This document shows positions 1 through 6,764 of a stretch of DNA of 10,678 nucleotides, piece by piece. The position numbers and the translations under genes were made by a program. This DNA is from Trueperaceae bacterium (GTDB lineage: Bacteria > Deinococcota > Deinococci > Deinococcales > Trueperaceae): positions 1 through 10,678 of the forward strand of contig JARGGE010000060.1 in NCBI GenBank assembly GCA_029210865.1, given 5' to 3'. Below the pieces are notes generated by a model. That model did no database searches. It was not told the origin of the DNA and was given only the letters and a program-made list of their open reading frames with translations. Within the stretch, counting starts at the first letter, position 1. Every line of letters starts with the position of its first letter.

Positions 1-506
1 CGCCCGGTCCGCCGGAAGACGATGAGGAACGACGCGTACGCGAGGGCGTTCCCCACGCCGTGGAGCACCCCGAGGAACGGGTCGGCCCCGTACGCGTCGG
101 GCCGGCCGACACCGGTCACCAGCACCAGGCCACCCAACACCAGCGGCACCGCGAAGGCCGTCGAGGCCGGCGGGCGCTCGCGGAACGCCCACCAGGCGAA
201 CAGCCCGACGAACAGCACCTGGCTGTTGCCGAGCACCGTCGCGAGGCCGGCGCCCACGTAGGCGATCGAGTAGTTCCACAGCGTGAAGGCGACCCCCATC
301 ATCCCACCGGCCAGGAGCGTTGCGAGGCGCTCGCGGCGCGTGCGCGTGTCGCTCCGCCACGAGAGCGCGTGCAGCAGCGCGATGGCCGGCAGCGCGTAGA
401 ACGGGCGGTAGAAGGCAGCGGTCGAGACCGAGACGTCGGCCAAGCGGATGAAGACCGCGGAGAACGAGATGGCGGCCGCGGCCAGCGCGGCGTAGAGGTG
501 CAACAT
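1..506 (-). CDS. EamA/DMT-family transporter, 3' end outside window
   Basis: The first 168 codons of an inner-membrane protein are present; the gene runs off the left edge. The ATG at 506-504 gives MLHLYAALAAAAISFSAVFI, a first membrane helix with the 'F.R.AD' pattern seen at the start of EamA (drug/metabolite transporter) proteins. It is followed by 'STAAFYRPFYALPAIALL' as the second helix, a basic loop (RSDTRTRRER, about residues 51-60), a 'WNYSIAYVGAGLATVLGNS' stretch and 'VLFVGLFAWWAFRERP', the usual end of the first EamA half repeat. About five helices are visible; a full protein normally has ten. The family exports or imports metabolites, but the substrate cannot be read from sequence. 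The ATG lies 51 bases after the AMP nucleosidase stop and has only a weak GGGG upstream; a TAGGCT box sits nine bases before it. Family assignment is fairly firm, substrate unknown. Confidence 0.85.
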   Translation of the reverse strand, partial: MLHLYAALAAAAISFSAVFIRLADVSVSTAAFYRPFYALPAIALLHALSWRSDTRTRRERLATLLAGGMMGVAFTLWNYSIAYVGAGLATVLGNSQVLFVGLFAWWAFRERPPASTAFAVPLVLGGLVLVTGVGRPDAYGADPFLGVLHGVGNALAYASFLIVFRRTG

Positions 507-515
507 CGGACCCCG

Positions 516-521
516 AGCCTA
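516..521 (-). promoter_or_regulatory. Possible -10 box (TAGGCT) before the EamA gene
   Basis: A TANNNT hexamer ends nine bases before the ATG at 506. In this very GC-rich sequence such a hexamer is uncommon, and the gene has no good Shine-Dalgarno. It could drive a leaderless or near-leaderless transcript as described for Deinococcus. No convincing -35 is seen about 17 bases upstream. Confidence 0.3.
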
Positions 522-522
522 C

Positions 523-540
523 GCCGCGCGAGGGCGCGGC
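523..540 (-). terminator. Short GC hairpin after the AMP nucleosidase gene
   Basis: A perfect 7-bp stem (GCCGCGC / GCGCGGC) with a four-base loop lies 16 bases past the AMP nucleosidase stop and directly before the candidate -10 box of the EamA gene. There is no T run after it, so it is not a canonical intrinsic terminator; such stems also occur by chance at this GC content. Confidence 0.25.
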
Positions 541-556
541 ACAGCCCCCTCGGGCG

Positions 557-1477
557 TCACCAGCGGTAATGCCGGATGTGCTCGCCGCGCTCGGCGATCT
601 GGCTCATCGCGTCGATCCCGATCTCGATGTGCAGGTCGGTGTACTCGCGGAAGACGGCGCGGGCGCTCTCGCGCGTCTTGACGCCCCCCTCCTTGAGCGG
701 CAGGTCGGAGACGAGGAGCAGCGCGCCGATCGGCACCTTGCTCGCGAAGCCCACCGAGAAGAGCGTCGCCGTCTCCATGTCGATCGCGAGCGCCCGCTCC
801 TCGTAGAGCTGGTCCTTGAAGCGCTCGTCGAACTCCCAGAAGCGGTAGTCGGTCGAGTGCACGACCCCGGTGCGGTAGTCGAGGCCGCGCTCGACGACGA
901 TCTGCGAGACGAACTTCTGGATCTTGAAGGTCGGCAGCGCCGGTACCTGCGGCGGCATGAAGTGCTTCGACGCCCCCTCGTCGCGGATCGCGGCCGTCGG
1001 GAGCACGAAGTCGCCCACCTCGAGCGAGCGGTGGAGCCCGCCGCAGATCCCGAGGAAGAGCGTCGCAGTCGGCTCGGCGGTCGCCAGCACCTCGATGATC
1101 AGCGCCGCGACCGGCGACCCGATCGAGAAGTCGATGATCGAGACGCCGAGGCGCTCCGAGTGGGCGGCGGTCATCGCGGATCCGCGCGTCATCTCGGCGT
1201 CGCCGGCGATGACGCGGAAGCGCTCGAGGTAGTGGTGGAAGTTGGTCAGGACGATCTGCTTCTGGAAGGCCTCGGGGTCGGTGCCGGTGTAGCGCGCCAG
1301 GAACTCGCGACCGATGCGCCACTTCTCGGGGTTGGCGTAGATGTGGTTGGCCGCGTACGACCGTGGCGGCGGCACCGGCTCGGCGGGCCCGGCCTTGGCA
1401 GGCGCGGGCTCCGCGAGCTCGACCGGCTCGGCGGACGGCGCGGTCGGGCCGGCGGTGGGGTCGCGATCGGGGTCCAT
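557..1477 (-). CDS. amn: AMP nucleosidase, short form
   Basis: A 306-residue protein predicted to hydrolyse AMP to adenine and ribose 5-phosphate in the cytoplasm, feeding purine salvage. From about residue 54 to the end it follows the short AMP nucleosidases known from Bacteroidetes and Chlamydia: 'ARYTGTD' (61-67), 'IVLTNFHHYLERF' (75-87), 'FLGICGGLH' (141-149), 'AIRDEGASKHFMPPQVP' (163-179), 'AIDMETATLFSVGFA' (231-245, the substrate-binding Met-Glu of the purine phosphorylase fold) and 'LLLVSDLP' (253-260) with D258 as likely catalytic acid. It ends 'IRHYRW', like the 'VKHLRF' end of the family. E. coli Amn is much longer because of an extra N-terminal regulatory domain, absent here. Residues 1-38 are instead a Pro/Ala/Glu-rich tail, probably disordered. 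The start is the first in-frame ATG, has no Shine-Dalgarno, and lies six bases after a TAGCAT box, which fits a leaderless start. Confidence 0.88.
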   Translation of the reverse strand: MDPDRDPTAGPTAPSAEPVELAEPAPAKAGPAEPVPPPRSYAANHIYANPEKWRIGREFLARYTGTDPEAFQKQIVLTNFHHYLERFRVIAGDAEMTRGSAMTAAHSERLGVSIIDFSIGSPVAALIIEVLATAEPTATLFLGICGGLHRSLEVGDFVLPTAAIRDEGASKHFMPPQVPALPTFKIQKFVSQIVVERGLDYRTGVVHSTDYRFWEFDERFKDQLYEERALAIDMETATLFSVGFASKVPIGALLLVSDLPLKEGGVKTRESARAVFREYTDLHIEIGIDAMSQIAERGEHIRHYRW

Positions 1478-1483
1478 GGCGGC

Positions 1484-1489
1484 ATGCTA
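1484..1489 (-). promoter_or_regulatory. Possible -10 box (TAGCAT) of a leaderless AMP nucleosidase transcript
   Basis: TAGCAT is separated from the ATG at 1477 by only GCCGCC. Transcription starting about seven bases downstream would begin at or next to the start codon. This matches the leaderless promoter pattern (TANNNT close to the ATG) known in Deinococcus. No clear TTGACA-like -35 was seen. Confidence 0.42.
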
Positions 1490-1532
1490 GCGCGCGGGCC
1501 GACCGCTGGCGGCGCGTGCGGGAGGCGCGCGC

Positions 1533-1562
1533 GACCGGGCGGCGCGACCCGGCCGCGCGGTC
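1533..1562 (-). terminator. Imperfect hairpin after the OsmC-family gene
   Basis: Two 5-bp stem segments (GACCG/CGGTC and GCGGC/GCCGC) separated by one mismatch enclose an eight-base loop. The structure starts one base after the OsmC-family stop codon and lies before the candidate promoter of the AMP nucleosidase gene. It has no T run. It may end the aspartate aminotransferase-OsmC transcript. Confidence 0.3.
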
Positions 1563-1563
1563 C

Positions 1564-1970
1564 TCAGGCGACCGTGGTCGTGACCGGCGTCTCGTGCGCG
1601 AGCGCGCGGTGCACCGGGCAGCGCGAGGCCACGCGCGTCAGCTCGGCGCGCATCGCGTCGTCGAGCGGGCCGAGCAGCGTCACCCGGACGTCGAAGGCGT
1701 CGCGCGGTCGCGCGCCCTCGACCGGCTCCTTGCGCATGGCGACCTCCGCTTCGACGCCTTCGAGCGGCCACCCCTTGCGCTCGGCCACCATCCGCAAGGT
1801 GATCGAGATGCAGCCCGCGAGGGCGCCGCCGAGCAGCTCCATGGGCGTGGGGCCGGTGTCGGTCCCGCCGGCTGCCACCGGTTCGTCGGCGACGACCAGG
1901 TGCGCGCCGATCCGCACGGTCGTGCGGTAGCCGCTCGCACCCATCGCCGAGCGGAGGCCGCGCGGTCCGC

Positions 1971-1974
<4 letters not shown>
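1564..1974 (-). CDS. OsmC-family peroxiredoxin-like protein
   Basis: A 136-residue protein of the OsmC/Ohr family, small cytoplasmic dimers that reduce organic hydroperoxides with a pair of cysteines. Visible marks are 'GGTDTGPTPMELLGGALAGCISITLRM' (about residues 36-62) with the first cysteine at C55, and 'VASRCPVHRAL' (115-125) with the second cysteine at C119. The length fits the family. The 'CPVHR' form is typical of the general OsmC branch rather than classic Ohr, so the true substrate is uncertain. The ATG at 1974 overlaps the aspartate aminotransferase stop (ATGA), implying coupled translation; a second in-frame ATG at residue 11 is possible, because the conserved fold begins around 'GYRTTVRIG' (15-23). 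It is the last gene of a two-gene unit with the aminotransferase. Confidence 0.87.
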
Positions 1975-3128
<1,154 letters not shown>

Positions 3129-3179
3129 GCGGTCACCTCGGCTTGGGGGGTCGCGGTCCGCCTCGCGCGGGCCTGGCCC

Positions 3180-3185
3180 ACCATA
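3180..3185 (-). promoter_or_regulatory. Weak candidate -10 box (TATGGT) for the aspC unit
   Basis: TATGGT lies about 50 bases before the aspC ATG, just past the ndk hairpin. Starting seven bases downstream, it would give a leader of roughly 45 bases containing the GAGGTGA ribosome-binding site. No -35 is convincing; at 17 bases' spacing it would fall inside the hairpin arm. Confidence 0.2.
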
Positions 3186-3186
3186 C

Positions 3187-3222
3187 CCGCGCGGCCGGGG
3201 GCGTTCGCCCCCGGCCGCGCGG
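3187..3222 (-). terminator. Perfect 17-bp GC hairpin downstream of ndk
   Basis: Both arms pair without mismatch: CCGCGCGGCCGGGGGCG (3187-3203) and its exact complement (3206-3222) with TT between them, so the folded RNA is a 16-17-bp stem with a tight loop. It starts 31 bases after the ndk stop and ends about 58 bases before aspC. No T run follows on either strand, so it is either a non-canonical high-GC terminator or an RNA-protecting structure. A separate 14-base perfect palindrome, CGGGCCCGGGCCCG, lies at 3237-3250, between the ndk stop and the hairpin. Confidence 0.5.
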
Positions 3223-3253
3223 ACCGGACCGGATCTCGGGCCCGGGCCCGTCG

Positions 3254-3676
3254 TCAGTCGAGCAGTTCGCCGGCGGCGAAGAAGATGCCGATCTCGCGCT
3301 CGGCGGTCGCGGGCGCGTCTGAACCGTGCGCCACGTTGTGGTCGATCGTGGTCGCGAAGTCGCCACGGATCGTGCCGGGGGCGGCGTCCTTGGGGTTGGT
3401 CGCGCCCATCATGCCGCGCCAGCCGAGGATCGCGTTCTCGCCCTCGAGCACCATGGCCACCACGGGGCCGCTGGTGATGAAGGCTACCAGGCCCTCGAAG
3501 AAGGGTTTGCCCGCGTGCTCGCCGTAGTGCTTCTCGGCGGTGGCGCGCGGGATCTGCATGAGCTTCATGCCGACGATGCGGTAGCCCTTGGTCTCGATGC
3601 GGCGCACGATCTCACCGACCAGACCACGCTGGACGCCGTCGGGTTTCACCATCGCGTACGTTCGTTCGATCGCCAT
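3254..3676 (-). CDS. ndk: Nucleoside diphosphate kinase
   Basis: A 140-residue cytoplasmic enzyme that passes the terminal phosphate of ATP to other nucleoside diphosphates through a phosphohistidine, balancing NTP and dNTP pools. The start 'MAIERTYAMVKPDGVQRGLVG' carries the family's 'KPD' (11-13), 'FF.GLV.FITSGP' lies at 59-71, and 'TIRGDFATTIDHNVAHGSD' (102-120) contains the active-site histidine H117. Length and ending are normal. The ATG lies only 11 bases after the preceding DinB-like gene, but the gap has no Shine-Dalgarno; a TAGCCT box overlapping that gene's stop codon is eight bases before the ATG, so ndk may have its own leaderless transcript. A long open frame extends upstream of this ATG but has no family similarity there. 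Confidence 0.96.
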   Translation of the reverse strand: MAIERTYAMVKPDGVQRGLVGEIVRRIETKGYRIVGMKLMQIPRATAEKHYGEHAGKPFFEGLVAFITSGPVVAMVLEGENAILGWRGMMGATNPKDAAPGTIRGDFATTIDHNVAHGSDAPATAEREIGIFFAAGELLD

Positions 3677-3684
3677 AGGGAAGA

Positions 3685-3690
3685 AGGCTA
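3685..3690 (-). promoter_or_regulatory. Possible -10 box (TAGCCT) for ndk, built on the dinB-like stop codon
   Basis: The TAG of this hexamer is the stop codon of the DinB-like gene, the only stop in the window that is TAG; the other visible stops of supported genes are TGA. Eight bases separate the box from the ndk ATG, and no Shine-Dalgarno is present in that space. No -35 motif is evident. Confidence 0.35.
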
Positions 3691-4161
3691 CCACGCGCCG
3701 AGGCGATCGAGGTGCCGCAGGTCGTGGCCCGCGAGGGCGCGCACGACCTCGTCGACGGTCTCGGGGCCGCGCTCCGGGTGGTCGACGGCCGCCAGCCAAT
3801 CGTCGAGGTCGAAGGTTGCGAACAAGGCGAGGTTCCAGGCGCGCGTGGCGCGGAAGGCCTCGAGCGCGAGCGCCGCGTCGAGGCGCGGGTAGCGGCGCGC
3901 CCACGCGTCCTGGTCGAAGCCCTGGGCGACGGGCTCGCCGGCGACCGCCTGGCGCAACCGGAAGCCCATGCCCAGCTCGACGTCCGCGAGGTGCGCCAGC
4001 ACCTCCGCAGGGCTCCAGCCGCCGTCGGCCGGGCGCGCGAGGACCGCGTCGGGTCCGAGGCGTTCGACGAGGGCGGCCAGGAGCGCGGGCGTGGCGGCGA
4101 GCACCTCGATGGGGTCGGCGTCGCCGAGTCGATCGGCGAGCGCTTGCTGGTACGGGTCCAT
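3688..4161 (-). CDS. DinB/YfiT-like metal-binding four-helix protein
   Basis: A 157-residue protein of the DinB/YfiT-like superfamily (small four-helix bundles that hold a divalent metal with three histidines; known members include thiol-dependent transferases and damage-induced proteins of unknown activity). The signature is 'GGWSPAEVLAHLADVELGMG' (47-66) with H57, and 'LAGHDLRHLDRL' (143-154) with H146 and H150, giving the expected metal triad. No signal peptide or membrane segment is seen. The ATG at 4161 is 29 bases past the response-regulator stop, lacks a clear Shine-Dalgarno and sits six bases after a TAGCCT box. Between the two genes a small stem (CGGCG-GCA-CGCCG, 4178-4190) could separate the transcripts. 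Enzymatic role unknown. Deinococcus genomes are rich in this superfamily. Confidence 0.85.
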   Translation of the reverse strand: MDPYQQALADRLGDADPIEVLAATPALLAALVERLGPDAVLARPADGGWSPAEVLAHLADVELGMGFRLRQAVAGEPVAQGFDQDAWARRYPRLDAALALEAFRATRAWNLALFATFDLDDWLAAVDHPERGPETVDEVVRALAGHDLRHLDRLGAW

Positions 4162-4167
4162 GCCGCC

Positions 4168-4173
4168 AGGCTA
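4168..4173 (-). promoter_or_regulatory. Possible -10 box (TAGCCT) of a leaderless dinB-like transcript
   Basis: TAGCCT is followed by GGCGGC and then the ATG at 4161, the same spacing as at the AMP nucleosidase gene. No ribosome-binding site is visible. A TTGACA-like -35 was not found. Confidence 0.42.
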
Positions 4174-4190
4174 ACCCCGGCGTGCCGCCG

Positions 4191-5273
4191 TCAGCCCAGC
4201 GGGCCGTCGCTGGCGAGCTCGCCGGCCTCGAACAGTGCGACCAAGGCGTCGACCGCCTCGGGGTCGAACTGCGTGCCGCGTCCCTGCTCGATCTCGGCGA
4301 TCGCCTCCTCGGGCGAGCGCCCGCGGCGGTGGGCGCGGTCGTGCGTCACCGCGTCGAAGGCGTCCGCCACCGCCAGGACGCGCGCGGCCAGCGGGATCGT
4401 GCGCCCCGACAGCCGGCTCGGGTAGCCCTGGCCGTCCCAGCGCTCGTGGTGCGTGAGCGCGATCTCGGCCGCCAGCTGGACCAGCGGCGACCGGCTGCCC
4501 GAGAGCAACTCGTAGCCGATCGCGCAGTGCGTCTTGACCACCTCGAACTCGGCCGCCGACAGCCGCCCGGGCTTGAGCAGGATGCCGTCCGGGATGCCGA
4601 TCTTGCCCACGTCGTGCAGGCGGGCGGCGCGCAGCAGCGCCTCGACGCGGTCGGCCGGTTCGCCCAGCGCGTCGGCGAGCAGGGCGCTCGTGCGTGCGAC
4701 GCGCCAGACGTGCTCCCCACTGGCATCGTCGCGGTACTCCGCGGCGCGCGCGAGGCGCACGAGCATCTCCATCTGGCTGCGCTCGAGGTCGGCGGTGCGG
4801 TCGCGCACGCGCCGCTCCAGCAACTCGTTCTGCTCGGCGAGCCAGGCCCGCGCGGTCCACGCCTCGAGTAGGTTGCGCACCCGCAGCAGCACCTCGACGC
4901 TCTGGACCGGCTTGGTCAGGAAGTCGCGGGCCCCGCTCGCCAGCGCTTGGTGGCGGAGCTCGGGGCGGTCGTCGGCGGTGATCATGACCACCGGGAAGCC
5001 CTCGGGCAAGTGCGGCGCGAGCGCCTCGAGCACCTCGAGGCCCGTGAGGTGCGGCATCCGGTGGTCGAGCAGGAGCATGTCGGGCGGATCGGCGACGAAG
5101 CGCGCGACGAGCTGCCGCGGGTCGTCGAGCAACTCGATGGCCGTGTAGCCGCCCCGACGCAGGATGCCTTCGAGGAGCATGAGGTTCGCCTCCTCGTCGT
5201 CGACGACGAGGAGGCGTTTGGAAGCGAACTCCGGCGGCAGCAGGACCGCGTCGGGCGAACCGACGTCGCTCAC
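4191..5273 (-). CDS. Response regulator with HD-GYP cyclic-di-GMP phosphodiesterase domain
   Basis: A 360-residue two-domain signalling protein. Residues 19-135 are a CheY-like receiver: acidic pair D25-D26 ('VVDDEEANL'), phosphoacceptor D70 ('LLLDHRMP'), T99 ('MITADDRP') and K121 ('FLTKPV'). A coiled-coil-like linker (about 138-170, 'EQNELLERRVRDRTADLERS') leads to an HD-GYP domain (about 171-350) with H220-D221 and K224 ('HDVGKIGIPDG'), H249, H275-H276 ('THHERWDGQGYP', GYP at 283-285) and D304 ('AVADAFDAV'). All metal ligands appear present, so it should hydrolyse cyclic-di-GMP when phosphorylated. The GTG start is three bases after the nuoN stop and in the same frame; the upstream signal is poor (GGCGGCG), so translation probably depends on ribosomes finishing nuoN. 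No DNA-binding domain and no partner kinase are in the window. Confidence 0.92.
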   Translation of the reverse strand: MSDVGSPDAVLLPPEFASKRLLVVDDEEANLMLLEGILRRGGYTAIELLDDPRQLVARFVADPPDMLLLDHRMPHLTGLEVLEALAPHLPEGFPVVMITADDRPELRHQALASGARDFLTKPVQSVEVLLRVRNLLEAWTARAWLAEQNELLERRVRDRTADLERSQMEMLVRLARAAEYRDDASGEHVWRVARTSALLADALGEPADRVEALLRAARLHDVGKIGIPDGILLKPGRLSAAEFEVVKTHCAIGYELLSGSRSPLVQLAAEIALTHHERWDGQGYPSRLSGRTIPLAARVLAVADAFDAVTHDRAHRRGRSPEEAIAEIEQGRGTQFDPEAVDALVALFEAGELASDGPLG

Positions 5274-5276
5274 GGC

Positions 5277-6764
5277 TCAGGCGCCGCCGAGGACCATCGG
5301 CGCGCGGGCCAGCAGGTCGAGCCACCAGCCCGGGAACAGACCGAGCAGCACGACGCCGAGCGCCGCGAGGACCAGCGCGAACGTCGACCCGGCGGAGCGG
5401 TGGACCCCCACGACGCCGTGGTCCGGGTCGTGCAGGTACAGGGTGACCACCACGCGCCCGTAGTACACGACGGCCACGATGGCGGAGGCGATGCCGATGG
5501 CGGCGATCACGACGTACCCGGAGGCGATGGCCGACTGGAACACCGCCAGCTTGCCGACGAAGCCGGCGAGCGGCGGGAAGCCGGCGAGGCTGACGAGCGC
5601 CAAGGTGAGGCCGGCGGCCATCCAGGGTTGCCGGCGACCGAGCCCGGCGAGGCGCTCGAGGCGATCGCCCTGGTCGTCGTCGCCCATGACGGCGTTCAGC
5701 ACGCCGAGGGCGAGCACGTTCGTCACCGTGTACATCAGCAGGTAGGTGGCGGCCGCACGGGCACCGTCGGCGCCGCCCGCCAGGACGGCGAGGCCGACGT
5801 AGCCGGCGTGGGCGATCGAGGAGTAGGCGAGCAGGCGCTTGAGCCCGCTCTGCAGCAGCGCGCCGGTGTTGCCGACGACCAGCGTCGCGCCCACCACCAC
5901 GGCGAGCAGCGTCGTGAAGGCCTCACCGTACGCGCCGGCCCCGAGCCCGCCCGTGAGCCCGCTGGCGACGCGCAGCAGCGCACCGAAGGCAGCGGTCTTG
6001 ACGACCACGCTCATGAAGGCGGTCACCGGCGTCGGCGCCCCCGTGTAGACGTCGGGCAGCCACTGGTGGAAGGGGACGAAGCCGACCTTGAAGGCGAGGC
6101 CGACGAGCAGGAAACCCGCGCCCAGCAGGAGCAAGCCGCCCGACGCGAAGCCGGGGGCGGCGCCGGCGGCAGCGATGCCGACCAGGTCGAAGCGGCCCGT
6201 CGCGCCGTAGGTGAGCGCGATCCCGTAGACGAGGACCGCCGAACCGAACGCGCCGAGCAGGAAGTACTTGAGGCCGGCCTCCTCGCCCGTCCGCGAGCCC
6301 TCGCGCCAGGCCGAGAGCACGTACACGGCCAGCGACATGATCTCGAGTCCGAGCAGCAGCACGATCAGGTCGCCGGCCGAGACGAGCACCAGCGCGCCGA
6401 GCGTGGCGAGCAGCAGCAGTGGGAACAGCTCGGGGTGGTCGAGCCGCATGCGGCGCGCGTGCGCGCCGGCCCCGAGCATGGTCAGGCCGGAGCCGAGCAG
6501 GATGACGATCGAGAGCGCGCCCGAGAGTCCGTCGCTGAGGTAGGCGCCGCCGAGCGTGCGCGGCAGCGGCTCGCCGGCGACGCCGGCGAGGAAGCCCGCG
6601 ACGGCGAAGCCCAGGGCGACCGCCACGCCGAGGACGGCCATCCCACCGAGCGGGACCGGCCCGCGCGCGAACACCCCCACGAGGAGCGTGACCGCGGCCG
6701 CGACGAGGAGCACCAGGAGCGGCACGAGCGGCATCAGGTCGCCGTAGACGGGTGGCAGCGTCAT
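5277..6764 (-). CDS. nuoN: NADH-quinone oxidoreductase subunit N
   Basis: A 495-residue antiporter-like membrane subunit of complex I, one of the proton-pumping modules. Conserved charged residues inside the membrane are present: E141 in 'LGLEIMSLAVYVLSAW' (138-153), K226 in 'AFKVGFVPFHQWLPDVYTGA' (224-243), K256 in 'VVVKTAAFGALLR' (253-265), and K405 in 'FPPLAGFVGKLAVF' (396-409). About 14 helices are predicted, and the length is usual. The ATG overlaps the nuoM stop (ATGA) and follows a GAGGGGGG Shine-Dalgarno at 6771-6778; M11 is a less likely alternative. It is the last nuo gene, but a response-regulator gene follows almost without a gap. Confidence 0.96.
   Translation of the reverse strand: MTLPPVYGDLMPLVPLLVLLVAAAVTLLVGVFARGPVPLGGMAVLGVAVALGFAVAGFLAGVAGEPLPRTLGGAYLSDGLSGALSIVILLGSGLTMLGAGAHARRMRLDHPELFPLLLLATLGALVLVSAGDLIVLLLGLEIMSLAVYVLSAWREGSRTGEEAGLKYFLLGAFGSAVLVYGIALTYGATGRFDLVGIAAAGAAPGFASGGLLLLGAGFLLVGLAFKVGFVPFHQWLPDVYTGAPTPVTAFMSVVVKTAAFGALLRVASGLTGGLGAGAYGEAFTTLLAVVVGATLVVGNTGALLQSGLKRLLAYSSIAHAGYVGLAVLAGGADGARAAATYLLMYTVTNVLALGVLNAVMGDDDQGDRLERLAGLGRRQPWMAAGLTLALVSLAGFPPLAGFVGKLAVFQSAIASGYVVIAAIGIASAIVAVVYYGRVVVTLYLHDPDHGVVGVHRSAGSTFALVLAALGVVLLGLFPGWWLDLLARAPMVLGGA

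Noticed and set aside
569..1930. A 453-codon plus-strand open frame
   Set aside because: It spans the AMP nucleosidase and OsmC genes on the other strand; composition is Arg/Glu/Val/Ala biased and no motif is seen.
3677..3904. N-terminal extension of ndk by 76 codons
   Set aside because: It overlaps the DinB-like gene in another frame, and Ndk proteins normally start at the 'MAIERTYAMVKPDG' type sequence.
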